Below, piece after piece: positions 1-7,314 of a stretch of 64,000 nucleotides of DNA. The stretch comes from Candidatus Hydrogenedentota bacterium. GTDB lineage: Bacteria; Hydrogenedentota; Hydrogenedentia; Hydrogenedentales; JAEUWI01. The notes beneath the pieces were generated by a model. It saw only the letters and a list, made by a program, of their open reading frames with translations. It was not told the origin of the DNA and searched no databases. Position numbers and translations under genes: made by a program. Each line of letters starts with the position of its first letter. Position 1 is the first letter of the stretch. Location of the stretch: the NCBI GenBank assembly GCA_019637335.1, contig JAHBVV010000001.1, forward strand, positions 751,440 to 815,439, read 5' to 3'.

Positions 1-2
1 GC

Positions 3-446
3 ATGCGGCCGGCGCTCCGGGAGCTCCTCCTCGAAGCGCGGCAGCGCCCACTCACCGAGCGCGAGGTCCTCTTCTACCTCGCCGACGGCCAGCCCGGCGC
101 CGCGCCTCCCCCCCACGTCCGCGAGGAAATCCAGGCCGTCGCCGACGCCGGGCTCCTCGAATACAGCCGCGACACCGGCAAGGTCTACCCCACGCGCCTC
201 CTCGAACAGAGCTACCTCCCCCAGCCCGTCGCCGCCGCCATCGACACGCTCAGCACCCTCGCCGGGGGCATCGTCCTGCTCCTCGCCGGCGGCTACTTCC
301 TCATGCCGATCGACTTCCTCCCGGAAGCGTTCCTCGGGCCGATTGGATACATCGACGACCTCATCCTCCTCGCCATCGGCAGCATGCCGCTCGGCGCGCG
401 GGTGATCGGGGGGGTGAAGGGGATGATCGGGCGCGGGAAGGGGTGA
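3..446 (+). CDS. YkvA-like (DUF1232) small membrane protein, 5' end possibly cut
   Basis: A 147-residue reading frame whose ATG lies at base 3, so the true start may lie outside the window. The N-terminal 70 residues look like a helical, winged-helix-like region. Residues about 80-100 form a hydrophobic segment, followed by MPIDFLPEAF and GYIDDLILLA, which resemble the signature of the DUF1232/YkvA family (P-I-D-hydrophobic-P then GxxDD). The family is small, membrane-associated and of unknown function. It is followed by an FHA/sigma-54 regulator on the same strand, but 135 bases separate them, so an operon is uncertain. The family call is fair; the role is unknown. Confidence 0.65.
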   Translation: MRPALRELLLEARQRPLTEREVLFYLADGQPGAAPPPHVREEIQAVADAGLLEYSRDTGKVYPTRLLEQSYLPQPVAAAIDTLSTLAGGIVLLLAGGYFLMPIDFLPEAFLGPIGYIDDLILLAIGSMPLGARVIGGVKGMIGRGKG

Positions 447-581
447 GGGGGGGCTGGTACCGCCCGAAAAAAACGCTGGACAAACCCGCCCCGAGCCACT
501 ATCATACCCATGGGCGGAGCGCCGCGCATCCTTTACCGCGCGCGCGATGGTAGCAGGGAGGGGCCGGTGAGGTAAAACACA

Positions 582-2000
582 GTGGGCTGGATTCTCACGT
601 CCATATGCCGCAGCCACCGGGGCGTTCACTGGGACATCGAGCCCGGCCCCGTCGTCCTCGGACACGGCGCCGCGCGCGATATCGTCGTCAACGACCCCGA
701 AACTCAAACCCGCCTCTGCCAGCTCTACATTCGCGGCGGGGACGTCCACCTGCAACACCTCGGCGGCCCCGGCGAGGTACGCGTCAACGGGCGGCCCGTG
801 CAGCGCGCCGCCATCCGCCCGGGCGACACCATCTCCATCGGCGGGGCCGACTTCACCATCTCCCGCCGCGCCGCAGAACCGCCCGCGGAGGCCGCCGACC
901 GCCTGCTGGAGGAGGCGCTCGCCGAGCCCGACCCCCGCGACGAGGCCGCCGGCTACGCCCGCGCGGTCCACGACGCCGCACGCGCCCACGGCCCCCTCCC
1001 GCGGAACGCGCCCCCGCTGTCAACCGTCAACGGGCAACGGGCAACGGAATCCGCGCTCCTCGGCGACAGCCCCGCCATGCGCGATGTCCGCGACCTCATC
1101 CGCCGCATCGCCCCCGCACCCCTCGGCGTCCTCATCACTGGCGAAACCGGAACCGGCAAGGAACTCGCCGCCGAAATGCTCCACCAGCACGCCAACCGCG
1201 CCAGCGGCCCCTTCATCGCCGTCAACGCCGCCGCCATCCCCGAACACCTCTTCGAAAGCGAGCTCTTCGGCCATGAAAAAGGCGCCTTCACCGGCGCCGA
1301 CCGCAAACGGCGCGGAAAATTCGCCATCGCCCACGGCGGGACCCTCTTCCTCGACGAAATCGGCGACCTCTCCCCCGAAAACCAGGCCCGGCTCCTCCGC
1401 GTCCTCGAAAAAGGCGCCTTCCACCCCGTCGGCGCCGAGCGCGAATCCCGCGCCGACGTCCGCGTCCTCGCCGCCACCAACAAAGACCTCCACCACGCCA
1501 TCCGCCAGGGCGCCTTCCGCCCCGACCTCTACCACCGCCTCGCCGCCATCGAAATAAACCTCCCCCCCCTTCGCCAGCGCCCCGGCGACATCCCCGCCCT
1601 TGCACACTATTTCAGCACCCAATATGCACAAAAATTGGGCGCCGCCCCCAAACCATGCACCGAAGCAGCCCTCGAAAAACTCCAAAACCACCCCTGGCCC
1701 GGCAACGTTCGCGAACTCAAAAACACCATCGAACGCGCCGCCGCGTTGAGCCGGGGGGAAGCCATTCAGCCCGACGACCTCGACCTCGACAAATCAATTC
1801 ACTATTCACCATTCACTATTCACTATTCGCTCAACGCCACGTTGAGCGAGGTCGAGCGCATGCACATCGCCCGCGTGCTCGACCACTGCGGCGGCAACAT
1901 CAGCCAGGCCGCGCGGATGCTGGGCGTGCACCGGAATACGCTGCATAATCGGATGGGAGTGAGCGCGGTACGAGAGTGCGCGCTTGAAATTCCACCATGA
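582..2000 (+). CDS. FHA-domain sigma-54-dependent transcriptional activator (AAA+, Fis-type HTH)
   Basis: A 472-residue enhancer-binding protein that would remodel sigma-54 RNA polymerase. It starts at GTG 582, preceded by GGTGAGGT. Residues about 25-95 form an FHA-like phosphothreonine-binding domain in place of a response-regulator receiver. The AAA+ domain has Walker A GETGTGKE at residues 187-194, the sigma-54 contact loop GAFTGA at 234-239 and Walker B LDEIGD around 257-262. A Fis-type helix-turn-helix (GNISQAARMLGVHRNTLHNRM) ends the protein. The FHA input suggests control by a Ser/Thr kinase; one is encoded at 40158-42236, but a link is only a guess. Both inter-domain linkers contain heptameric tandem DNA repeats (1019-1046 and 1798-1832), which is odd. 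Confidence 0.9.
   Translation: MGWILTSICRSHRGVHWDIEPGPVVLGHGAARDIVVNDPETQTRLCQLYIRGGDVHLQHLGGPGEVRVNGRPVQRAAIRPGDTISIGGADFTISRRAAEPPAEAADRLLEEALAEPDPRDEAAGYARAVHDAARAHGPLPRNAPPLSTVNGQRATESALLGDSPAMRDVRDLIRRIAPAPLGVLITGETGTGKELAAEMLHQHANRASGPFIAVNAAAIPEHLFESELFGHEKGAFTGADRKRRGKFAIAHGGTLFLDEIGDLSPENQARLLRVLEKGAFHPVGAERESRADVRVLAATNKDLHHAIRQGAFRPDLYHRLAAIEINLPPLRQRPGDIPALAHYFSTQYAQKLGAAPKPCTEAALEKLQNHPWPGNVRELKNTIERAAALSRGEAIQPDDLDLDKSIHYSPFTIHYSLNATLSEVERMHIARVLDHCGGNISQAARMLGVHRNTLHNRMGVSAVRECALEIPP
1019..1046. repeat. In-gene heptamer tandem repeat (GTCAACG/GGCAACG)
   Basis: Four consecutive 7-base units (GTCAACC, GTCAACG, GGCAACG, GGCAACG) lie inside the regulator gene and encode the linker between the FHA and AAA+ domains. 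Confidence 0.8.
1798..1832. repeat. In-gene heptamer tandem repeat (TTCACTA)
   Basis: Five consecutive 7-base units (TTCACTA, TTCACCA, TTCACTA, TTCACTA, TTCGCTC) encode an unusual His/Tyr/Ser-rich linker between the AAA+ domain and the Fis-type helix-turn-helix. The AT-rich composition stands out from the GC-rich gene. Confidence 0.85.
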
Positions 2001-2018
2001 CGCGGTTTTTTCCGCGTC
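1999..2018 (+). terminator. Possible hairpin overlapping the regulator stop codon
   Basis: GACGCGG and CCGCGTC form a perfect 7-bp stem around a loop of six T. It begins inside the TGA stop codon at 1998-2000. No T tract follows, so termination is uncertain. Confidence 0.4.
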
Positions 2019-2132
2019 CCCGTTGGATTTGGCCCCGGACTTGCTCCAATCATGGGACGGGCGGGCTCGGGGACGGGTGTGATCTGGCGCACCATCTTCG
2101 CCCGCGCGATTGATCGACCCAAGGGAACGAGA

Positions 2133-3389
2133 ATGAGCAATTCCCCATTCAGAGGAAGTGGAATGCTGGTCGTGCTGGCAGTATTTCTGGCGCAGGGGTG
2201 CGTTACCAGAACTGGCCACATCAAGTCCGTCGTACAGTCCGGCCCCGTCCCGGGCAAATGGAATGATGCGCTCACAGACAAGTACACCAAGACTTGCGGC
2301 GAACGTGGGCTGAAGTTTATTGAAGATTACAACGAAAAGTATCCGGTCGGTGCGCCTGAATACTCGGGCGTCCGGCTCGCGGCAGATATTGAGTCGCTCC
2401 TGGCGAAGCAGCTCGACGAAGAAGTCGCCTGGCGCGAGGATCGTATCGAGGCCGCCGAGGCCCGACGTGCACAACTTCTCGTGCAACGCACCGCCACCGC
2501 AGGCGATGCCAAGGCGCAGAAGCGCATTGCCGCGTCCCTTGTCGAAACCGACAAGGAAATCGCCGTCCTGCGCAAAGAGATCCACGAGGCGCGTGCGAAA
2601 TATTTTGCCGAAAGGGGGAGGCATCTCGGTGAGGAACGCACCACGCTCATGGCGCTGGCGGAAGAAGTCGAGAAAATGGATGCTGCCGCGGAAGCAAGGG
2701 ATCGGGACGCAGTTCAGGTTGCCATAGACGAGGCCCGCAAGCTCGCCCTGAGCAACAAGAACGCCCACGCCCTCCTGGAAGTCATGCGAATCGAACGCAA
2801 CAAGATCATCGGTGAGCTCATGCTGATCGCGCGCCGGGTGCACGACGAGAAGAACAACTACCTGCATTACGGTCGTGCCGGCGCCAACATACTACTGGAC
2901 ACGACCCAGCTCGGCGCCACCGCCGCCGGTACCGTAACCGGCAGCGAATCCACCGCGCGCGCCCTGTCGGCCTTTGCCACCTTCGTCAAGGGCGGGCAGG
3001 AATCCGTTGACAAGCGCGTCTTCTACGAGCATGCCACGGCCGTCATCGTGCGCATCGTGAACGCGCAGCGGCTGGAACAGGAGCGCATCCTGCGGCTGAA
3101 GATGGCCGAATCCGTCGTCGACTATCCCCTCGAAGTCGCCGTCAGCGACTTCGCGGCCTTCCTGACCGCCGGCGGCCTGCCAGACGCCCTCGCCGAACTC
3201 GGCCTGGAGGCCAAGGAGAAGGAACTCAAGGCCCTGGACTCCCTCAAAGAACTCCAGGTACTCGGCGCCGAAGCCGTCAAGCGCCGGGAAGCGGAAGCCG
3301 CCCGCCGCGCCGCCGAACGGGAAAAGCGCCGTGCAAACATCGAAGCCATCCTCCAGCCTTACCTTGCCGGAACGCCTTTCGCGCCATGA
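2133..3389 (+). CDS. Putative coiled-coil lipoprotein, first gene of a four-gene cluster
   Basis: About 418 residues from ATG 2133 (AAGGGA upstream); ATG 2163 with AGAGGA upstream is a good alternative. The N-terminus is a short hydrophobic signal (MLVVLAVFLAQGC) whose Cys could be the lipidation site, though Gln at the -2 position is atypical for a lipobox. The rest is soluble. Residues about 90-220 and the last 50 residues are charged, Ala/Glu/Arg-rich and probably coiled-coil; the middle has a Gly/Ala/Thr segment (TTQLGATAAGTVTG). I recognise no catalytic motif. It is followed at 76 bases by the peptidoglycan hydrolase gene on the same strand. An outer-membrane or periplasmic accessory, or an immunity protein, for that enzyme is conceivable but unproven. 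Confidence 0.65.
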   Translation: MSNSPFRGSGMLVVLAVFLAQGCVTRTGHIKSVVQSGPVPGKWNDALTDKYTKTCGERGLKFIEDYNEKYPVGAPEYSGVRLAADIESLLAKQLDEEVAWREDRIEAAEARRAQLLVQRTATAGDAKAQKRIAASLVETDKEIAVLRKEIHEARAKYFAERGRHLGEERTTLMALAEEVEKMDAAAEARDRDAVQVAIDEARKLALSNKNAHALLEVMRIERNKIIGELMLIARRVHDEKNNYLHYGRAGANILLDTTQLGATAAGTVTGSESTARALSAFATFVKGGQESVDKRVFYEHATAVIVRIVNAQRLEQERILRLKMAESVVDYPLEVAVSDFAAFLTAGGLPDALAELGLEAKEKELKALDSLKELQVLGAEAVKRREAEAARRAAEREKRRANIEAILQPYLAGTPFAP

Positions 3390-3465
3390 AGAATGTTAGC
3401 ACATATTTAGCCAAATCCAGTGAAAATGGACTCTGATTGGAAAAAGCTTCGGAGATATTGGTCGA

Positions 3466-4842
3466 ATGCACATAAGTATCGATAGATCGGTTGGACGGAG
3501 CGAAAAAGGCGCCGAAAACGTTTCACGAGACGTGGCTGTCTTGCAGAATCACCTGGCGACACTGTCCGAGCTCCTAGCTCGCCCCCAGTACAACCCAGGC
3601 AAGATCGACGCGTTGATTGGCGCAGTGGATGATGATTCAGCAACGATTCAGGCGATTGAAGCGTTCCAGCGGGTAAACCAACTCGCGGTTGATGGCGTTG
3701 TCGGGCGGGAAGGAGAGACAATTCGGGAGATACATCGTCAACTTGAACTTGCCCTCGGAAACGCAAATGATGGCAATCCCAATCCACCGGGGCAAGAGTA
3801 CTTTCCATTCACCGCCATTCCGCGGTCAAGTTGGAAGACCGGCGGGCGGGCCTTCGGAGCCGTGCGGGAGGGAGGAAAGCGCGCTCATGCCGGATGTGAC
3901 CTGTATCTCAAACACGGAACTTGGGTTCATGCCATGGCCGACGGGCGCGTGGTTCGAGGGCCGTATCCATTCTACGCGCACACCTTTGCAATTGAGGTGG
4001 AGCATGGCGACTATGTCGCGCGATATGGGGAAATACGACCAGCGTGTATCGTCAGGGAGGGAGACATCGTACGGGCGGGACAGCGCATAGGGATGGTAGG
4101 TCATCTGGTTGGGATTAGTGTGCCATGCGATATGTTGCATCTGGAGATGTATGGCGGTTCCGCGACCGGTCCCTTGAGCGTTGATTCGGCACACTCAAAA
4201 CGTGATGCGCAAGGTGTGCCTTTCAATCGCCGGTCGGATCTCTTGGATCCGACGAACCATCTTGACAAGTTAAAAACATCCACCCCTTTGGACTTCCTCG
4301 CGGACATGGCCACTCCGATTGGGCGGCCGCTGCATGAGGAACAACTCCGGCGCCGGGTGAATACGGCAGGAGTTGCACTCGTTAAGGAATTTGAGGGGTT
4401 CTACGAGAATTCGTACAGATGTCCTGCCGGTGTCTGGACGATCGGTTACGGCCATACGCGCAGCGTATCGCGAGGCCAGACGATCACACGTGCCGAGGCA
4501 GAGGCGTTGCTTCAGTCGGATTTGGCTTCTGCGGGCACCGATGTGCAGCGACTTATTGATGTCCCGCTTAGTGACAACCAGTTCGCCGCCCTGGCAAGCT
4601 TCACCTTTAATGTGGGGCCGGGCGCGCTGGAGGCCAGCACGTTACGGAAAAAGCTCAATCGTGGGCAGTATGATGCAGTTCCCATCGAGATGGGGCGTTG
4701 GGTCAATGCCACCGTGAACGGCGTGAAAACGACTTTGCGCGGACTAGTACGACGTCGCGCTGCCGAAGCAGAACTGTGGCTGCAGCCGGAAGGTGCGCTG
4801 GACCTAGATCCAAGAATGCCGCATCGGGTTGAGGTGGCGTAG
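3466..4842 (+). CDS. Three-module peptidoglycan hydrolase: PG-binding, M23-like, GH24 lysozyme
   Basis: A 458-residue protein with no visible Sec signal. Residues about 1-95 form a peptidoglycan-binding-like domain (RSVG..., ATIQAIEAFQ, DGVVG). Residues about 120-240 look like a lysostaphin-type M23 domain with HAGCD at 141-145 and LHLEMY around His225; the usual H-x-H is M-L-H here (Met223), so zinc binding may be weakened. Residues about 298-440 are a phage-type GH24 lysozyme with FEG (Glu310), Cys319 and Thr325 in WTIGYGHT. That E-C-T spacing (+9, +15) matches phage P1 Lyz, where the Cys is catalytic. The enzyme would cut glycan strands and possibly peptides. It sits between a lipoprotein gene and a membrane protein gene, with a patatin further down, on one strand. 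The absence of a signal suggests release by lysis or a dedicated secretion route. Confidence 0.85.
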   Translation: MHISIDRSVGRSEKGAENVSRDVAVLQNHLATLSELLARPQYNPGKIDALIGAVDDDSATIQAIEAFQRVNQLAVDGVVGREGETIREIHRQLELALGNANDGNPNPPGQEYFPFTAIPRSSWKTGGRAFGAVREGGKRAHAGCDLYLKHGTWVHAMADGRVVRGPYPFYAHTFAIEVEHGDYVARYGEIRPACIVREGDIVRAGQRIGMVGHLVGISVPCDMLHLEMYGGSATGPLSVDSAHSKRDAQGVPFNRRSDLLDPTNHLDKLKTSTPLDFLADMATPIGRPLHEEQLRRRVNTAGVALVKEFEGFYENSYRCPAGVWTIGYGHTRSVSRGQTITRAEAEALLQSDLASAGTDVQRLIDVPLSDNQFAALASFTFNVGPGALEASTLRKKLNRGQYDAVPIEMGRWVNATVNGVKTTLRGLVRRRAAEAELWLQPEGALDLDPRMPHRVEVA

Positions 4843-4876
4843 TGCGGCGACTCCACAATTGCTGAAACAACTGACT

Positions 4877-5896
4877 ATGGGATTCCATCTAATGATTCGA
4901 ATTTGTATTGTAGCGCTACAAGTTATTGTGTTCAGTACGAGTGCTCAGATTTTTCCCTTCCGAAGTTCACTCGAGTTTGACGATGACTCCTGGCAAAGGC
5001 TGGAAAAAGATGTTGGCGATAGAACGGCTGCGATTCCGGAGGATACCTATGCCCTCTATCAGGAGCGCGAATGGGTCGGCGAAAGAATTGATGAGATATC
5101 GAGAAACTTAAGAAGAGGCAATCCCTACATAGAAGGGATTGGAAAGTTTGAAGGGTTCAGGCTTAAGTGGCTTAAATTAAGTGACCGACTGATAGCCATT
5201 CGGTTGGGAGAAAAAGAAGTAGAGAATGAGTTGATTGGTGATATAAATCAGTTCTTGGTGGAGCTTCACCGCACAGCGTGGCAATATGATTTTGAAGAGC
5301 GGGAAGACTACCCTAAAGTATTGCGTTCTAAATTTCAATCTTCTGAGGCTTTCGAATTACAGGAATCGGAGGTGGAGGATTCCCAGGCACAAGAAGAGTC
5401 CGTCCGGTCGTTGGCAAATTCTAACTCCATAAGAGAAATATCCGACTTTATCGATACAGCGACAAGACTTCTACGGGATTACTCTGCAAAGTGGACGCAG
5501 TCTGCTCAGAAAATGCGGGAGGTACTTGGGAAACTAGAAGAGTATAAAACCAAACTCAATTCACAAATTGCAAAGGTCCAAACAAAAGACAACGTAAGCT
5601 CAAATCTCTTCTTGATGATACTTACAATCGGCGGGTTAAGCATCGCGGCGATTGCGCTAATTCGGCTCTTCCCCGAGCAAGTAATGGTGGAGTGGGTTGC
5701 GTCCGGACAGGTGATTCAGTTTGTTACTGTTATGATACTTTTATCCTGCATTATGGCCTTAGGTCTATCTGGACTTCTGGGGGAGAATACGATAGGCACT
5801 CTGCTTGGAGGAATTGGTGGCTACGTGCTGTCGCAGGGAGTTGGTCGGAGCGTCGCACGTCAGGTTGAGAAAGTTCGTGGGCCAGAGTCCCATTGA
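4877..5896 (+). CDS. Membrane-anchored coiled-coil protein of unknown function
   Basis: About 339 residues from ATG 4877; ATG 4892 (MIRICIVALQ) and a TTG at 4829 overlapping the upstream gene are alternatives, none with a strong ribosome site. It starts with a signal-like hydrophobic stretch ending near SAQIF. A long acidic helical region with coiled-coil character follows, then two membrane helices (NLFLMILTIGGLSIAAIAL and VIQFVTVMILLSCIMALGL) and a glycine-rich tail (GTLLGGIGGYV). I do not recognise the family. The gene is visibly AT-richer than its neighbours, with many AAT, AAA and TTA codons, which suggests acquisition. It is 34 bases after the hydrolase gene and 47 bases before the patatin gene, so co-transcription is likely. 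Confidence 0.65.
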   Translation: MGFHLMIRICIVALQVIVFSTSAQIFPFRSSLEFDDDSWQRLEKDVGDRTAAIPEDTYALYQEREWVGERIDEISRNLRRGNPYIEGIGKFEGFRLKWLKLSDRLIAIRLGEKEVENELIGDINQFLVELHRTAWQYDFEEREDYPKVLRSKFQSSEAFELQESEVEDSQAQEESVRSLANSNSIREISDFIDTATRLLRDYSAKWTQSAQKMREVLGKLEEYKTKLNSQIAKVQTKDNVSSNLFLMILTIGGLSIAAIALIRLFPEQVMVEWVASGQVIQFVTVMILLSCIMALGLSGLLGENTIGTLLGGIGGYVLSQGVGRSVARQVEKVRGPESH

Positions 5897-5943
5897 CGCA
5901 TTTAGGTCGTAGCCCAAACCAGGGGATAACTGGAGAGAAACGA

Positions 5944-6975
5944 ATGGCCTACCCATTCAAGAACCTAATCTTCGAAGGTGGCGGTGTCAAGGGCATCGCC
6001 TATGTTGGCGTTCTTCAGGAGTTGGAAAAGCGGAAGATCCTGAAGCAGATCGAACGGGTCGGGGGTACTTCGGCGGGCGCGATCAATGCCGTCTTGCTTG
6101 CCCTGAAATACAGCCGCAAGGAGATCCAGGATATCCTCTGGGGCATGCAGTTTCGGAATTTTCTTGATGATTCTTGGGGTATTGTCCGCGACTCAAAGCG
6201 GGTAATTGATGAGTACGGATGGTATCGCGGCGACTATTTCCGCAACTGGATTGGCAATCTCATCGCTGAGAAAACCGGGAATCCGCATTCGACATTCAAC
6301 GATCTGGAGAAAAAGGGCTTTCCCTTACTGTACCTGGTCGGGACGAATCTCAGCACAGGTTACGCCGAAGTCTTCTCCGCGGAGCATACGCCCCGAGAAC
6401 GGGTGGCCGACGCGACGCGCATTTCCATGTCGATACCCCTCTTCTTCGCCGCCGTCCGGAATGGGCGCGGCGATGTCTATGTGGATGGCGGCGTTTTTGA
6501 CAACTATCCGGTCAAGCTCTTCGACCGGGAAAAATACATTCAGCCGAATGTCATACCGACGCACGGCAGGGATACCGCATATTACGCCAAGGCCAACGGC
6601 ACCCTGCCACCAGGCAGCAGCCCCTATCTCTATAATAAAGAAACGCTCGGATTTCGTCTCGACACAGGACGTGAGATTGCGATGTTCCGCGACGGCGCGG
6701 AGCCTGTTCGCCGCACAATCGACAGTTTCTTTGGCTACTCCGCAGCCTTGGTGCGTTCAGTACTCAATGTACAGAACAACCAGCATTTGCACAGCGATGA
6801 CTGGCAGCGCACAATCTACATCAACACGCTGGGCGTAAGCACCACGGACTTCGACATCGCGGATGCCATGAAGAAGGAACTCGTCCAAGAAGGCCTTAAG
6901 GGCGCGCGGAAGTACTTCGAGTGGTACGACCAAAACGACCCCAATGACCCGCCGGTGAATTACGTGGCAGGGTAG
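5944..6975 (+). CDS. Patatin-like phospholipase
   Basis: A 343-residue patatin-fold lipid acyl hydrolase. Start ATG 5944 follows GGAGAG at a good distance. The oxyanion loop EGGGVKG is at residues 11-17, the nucleophile elbow GTSAG has Ser43, and the dyad Asp181 lies in DGGVFDNYP. All catalytic elements are present, so it should cleave membrane phospholipids. There is no signal peptide, as usual for bacterial cytosolic patatins. Such enzymes act as membrane-destroying effectors in CBASS and other abortive systems or as injected toxins. No cyclic-nucleotide synthase gene is nearby, so CBASS is not supported. It is the last of four co-oriented genes beginning at 2133. Confidence 0.92.
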   Translation: MAYPFKNLIFEGGGVKGIAYVGVLQELEKRKILKQIERVGGTSAGAINAVLLALKYSRKEIQDILWGMQFRNFLDDSWGIVRDSKRVIDEYGWYRGDYFRNWIGNLIAEKTGNPHSTFNDLEKKGFPLLYLVGTNLSTGYAEVFSAEHTPRERVADATRISMSIPLFFAAVRNGRGDVYVDGGVFDNYPVKLFDREKYIQPNVIPTHGRDTAYYAKANGTLPPGSSPYLYNKETLGFRLDTGREIAMFRDGAEPVRRTIDSFFGYSAALVRSVLNVQNNQHLHSDDWQRTIYINTLGVSTTDFDIADAMKKELVQEGLKGARKYFEWYDQNDPNDPPVNYVAG

Positions 6976-7314
6976 CGTCGAAAACGCGGTGTAGAAATAC
7001 CGGTCAGGTTTGCCGCGGATTTGCATCCCGGTGCGCTATCCCCTTGTAGTCAATGCCTCACGTTGCAGGAATGAAGCGCCCATGCGACCCCACGCCAACC
7101 CATGCACTGTATTCCAGGGTATCGCAGCCCCAAAGGGCCATTGCTGCTTGATCTGCTGTATGCACTTACCTCATCTCCTTCGTGCCGCTCCCTTGCAAAG
7201 CCAGAAAGCTTCAGATTATCCTTTGCATTGTAAGGGGCGTTCACGCTCCGCCGTATCTGGCTGATTGACTCCTTGTTGCTTTGCGATGTCAACTTAGGAC
7301 ATGGGGGAATAACA
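6976..7314. other. Intergenic region with no recognised feature
   Basis: About 340 bases between the patatin and GHKL-ATPase genes. I see no convincing open frame, repeat or strong hairpin. A GGGGGAATAAC ribosome site precedes ATG 7315. A weak TTGACT is present at 7265 without a clear -10 partner. Confidence 0.5.

Noticed and set aside
3466-4842. Prophage endolysin cassette
   Set aside because: No holin, tail, capsid, integrase or terminase gene is seen, and the M23-GH24 fusion is not a typical endolysin order. A decayed phage origin of the gene itself remains possible.
5944-6975. CBASS effector call for the patatin
   Set aside because: There is no CD-NTase/cGAS-like gene, no E1/E2/JAB or HORMA/TRIP13 partner nearby.
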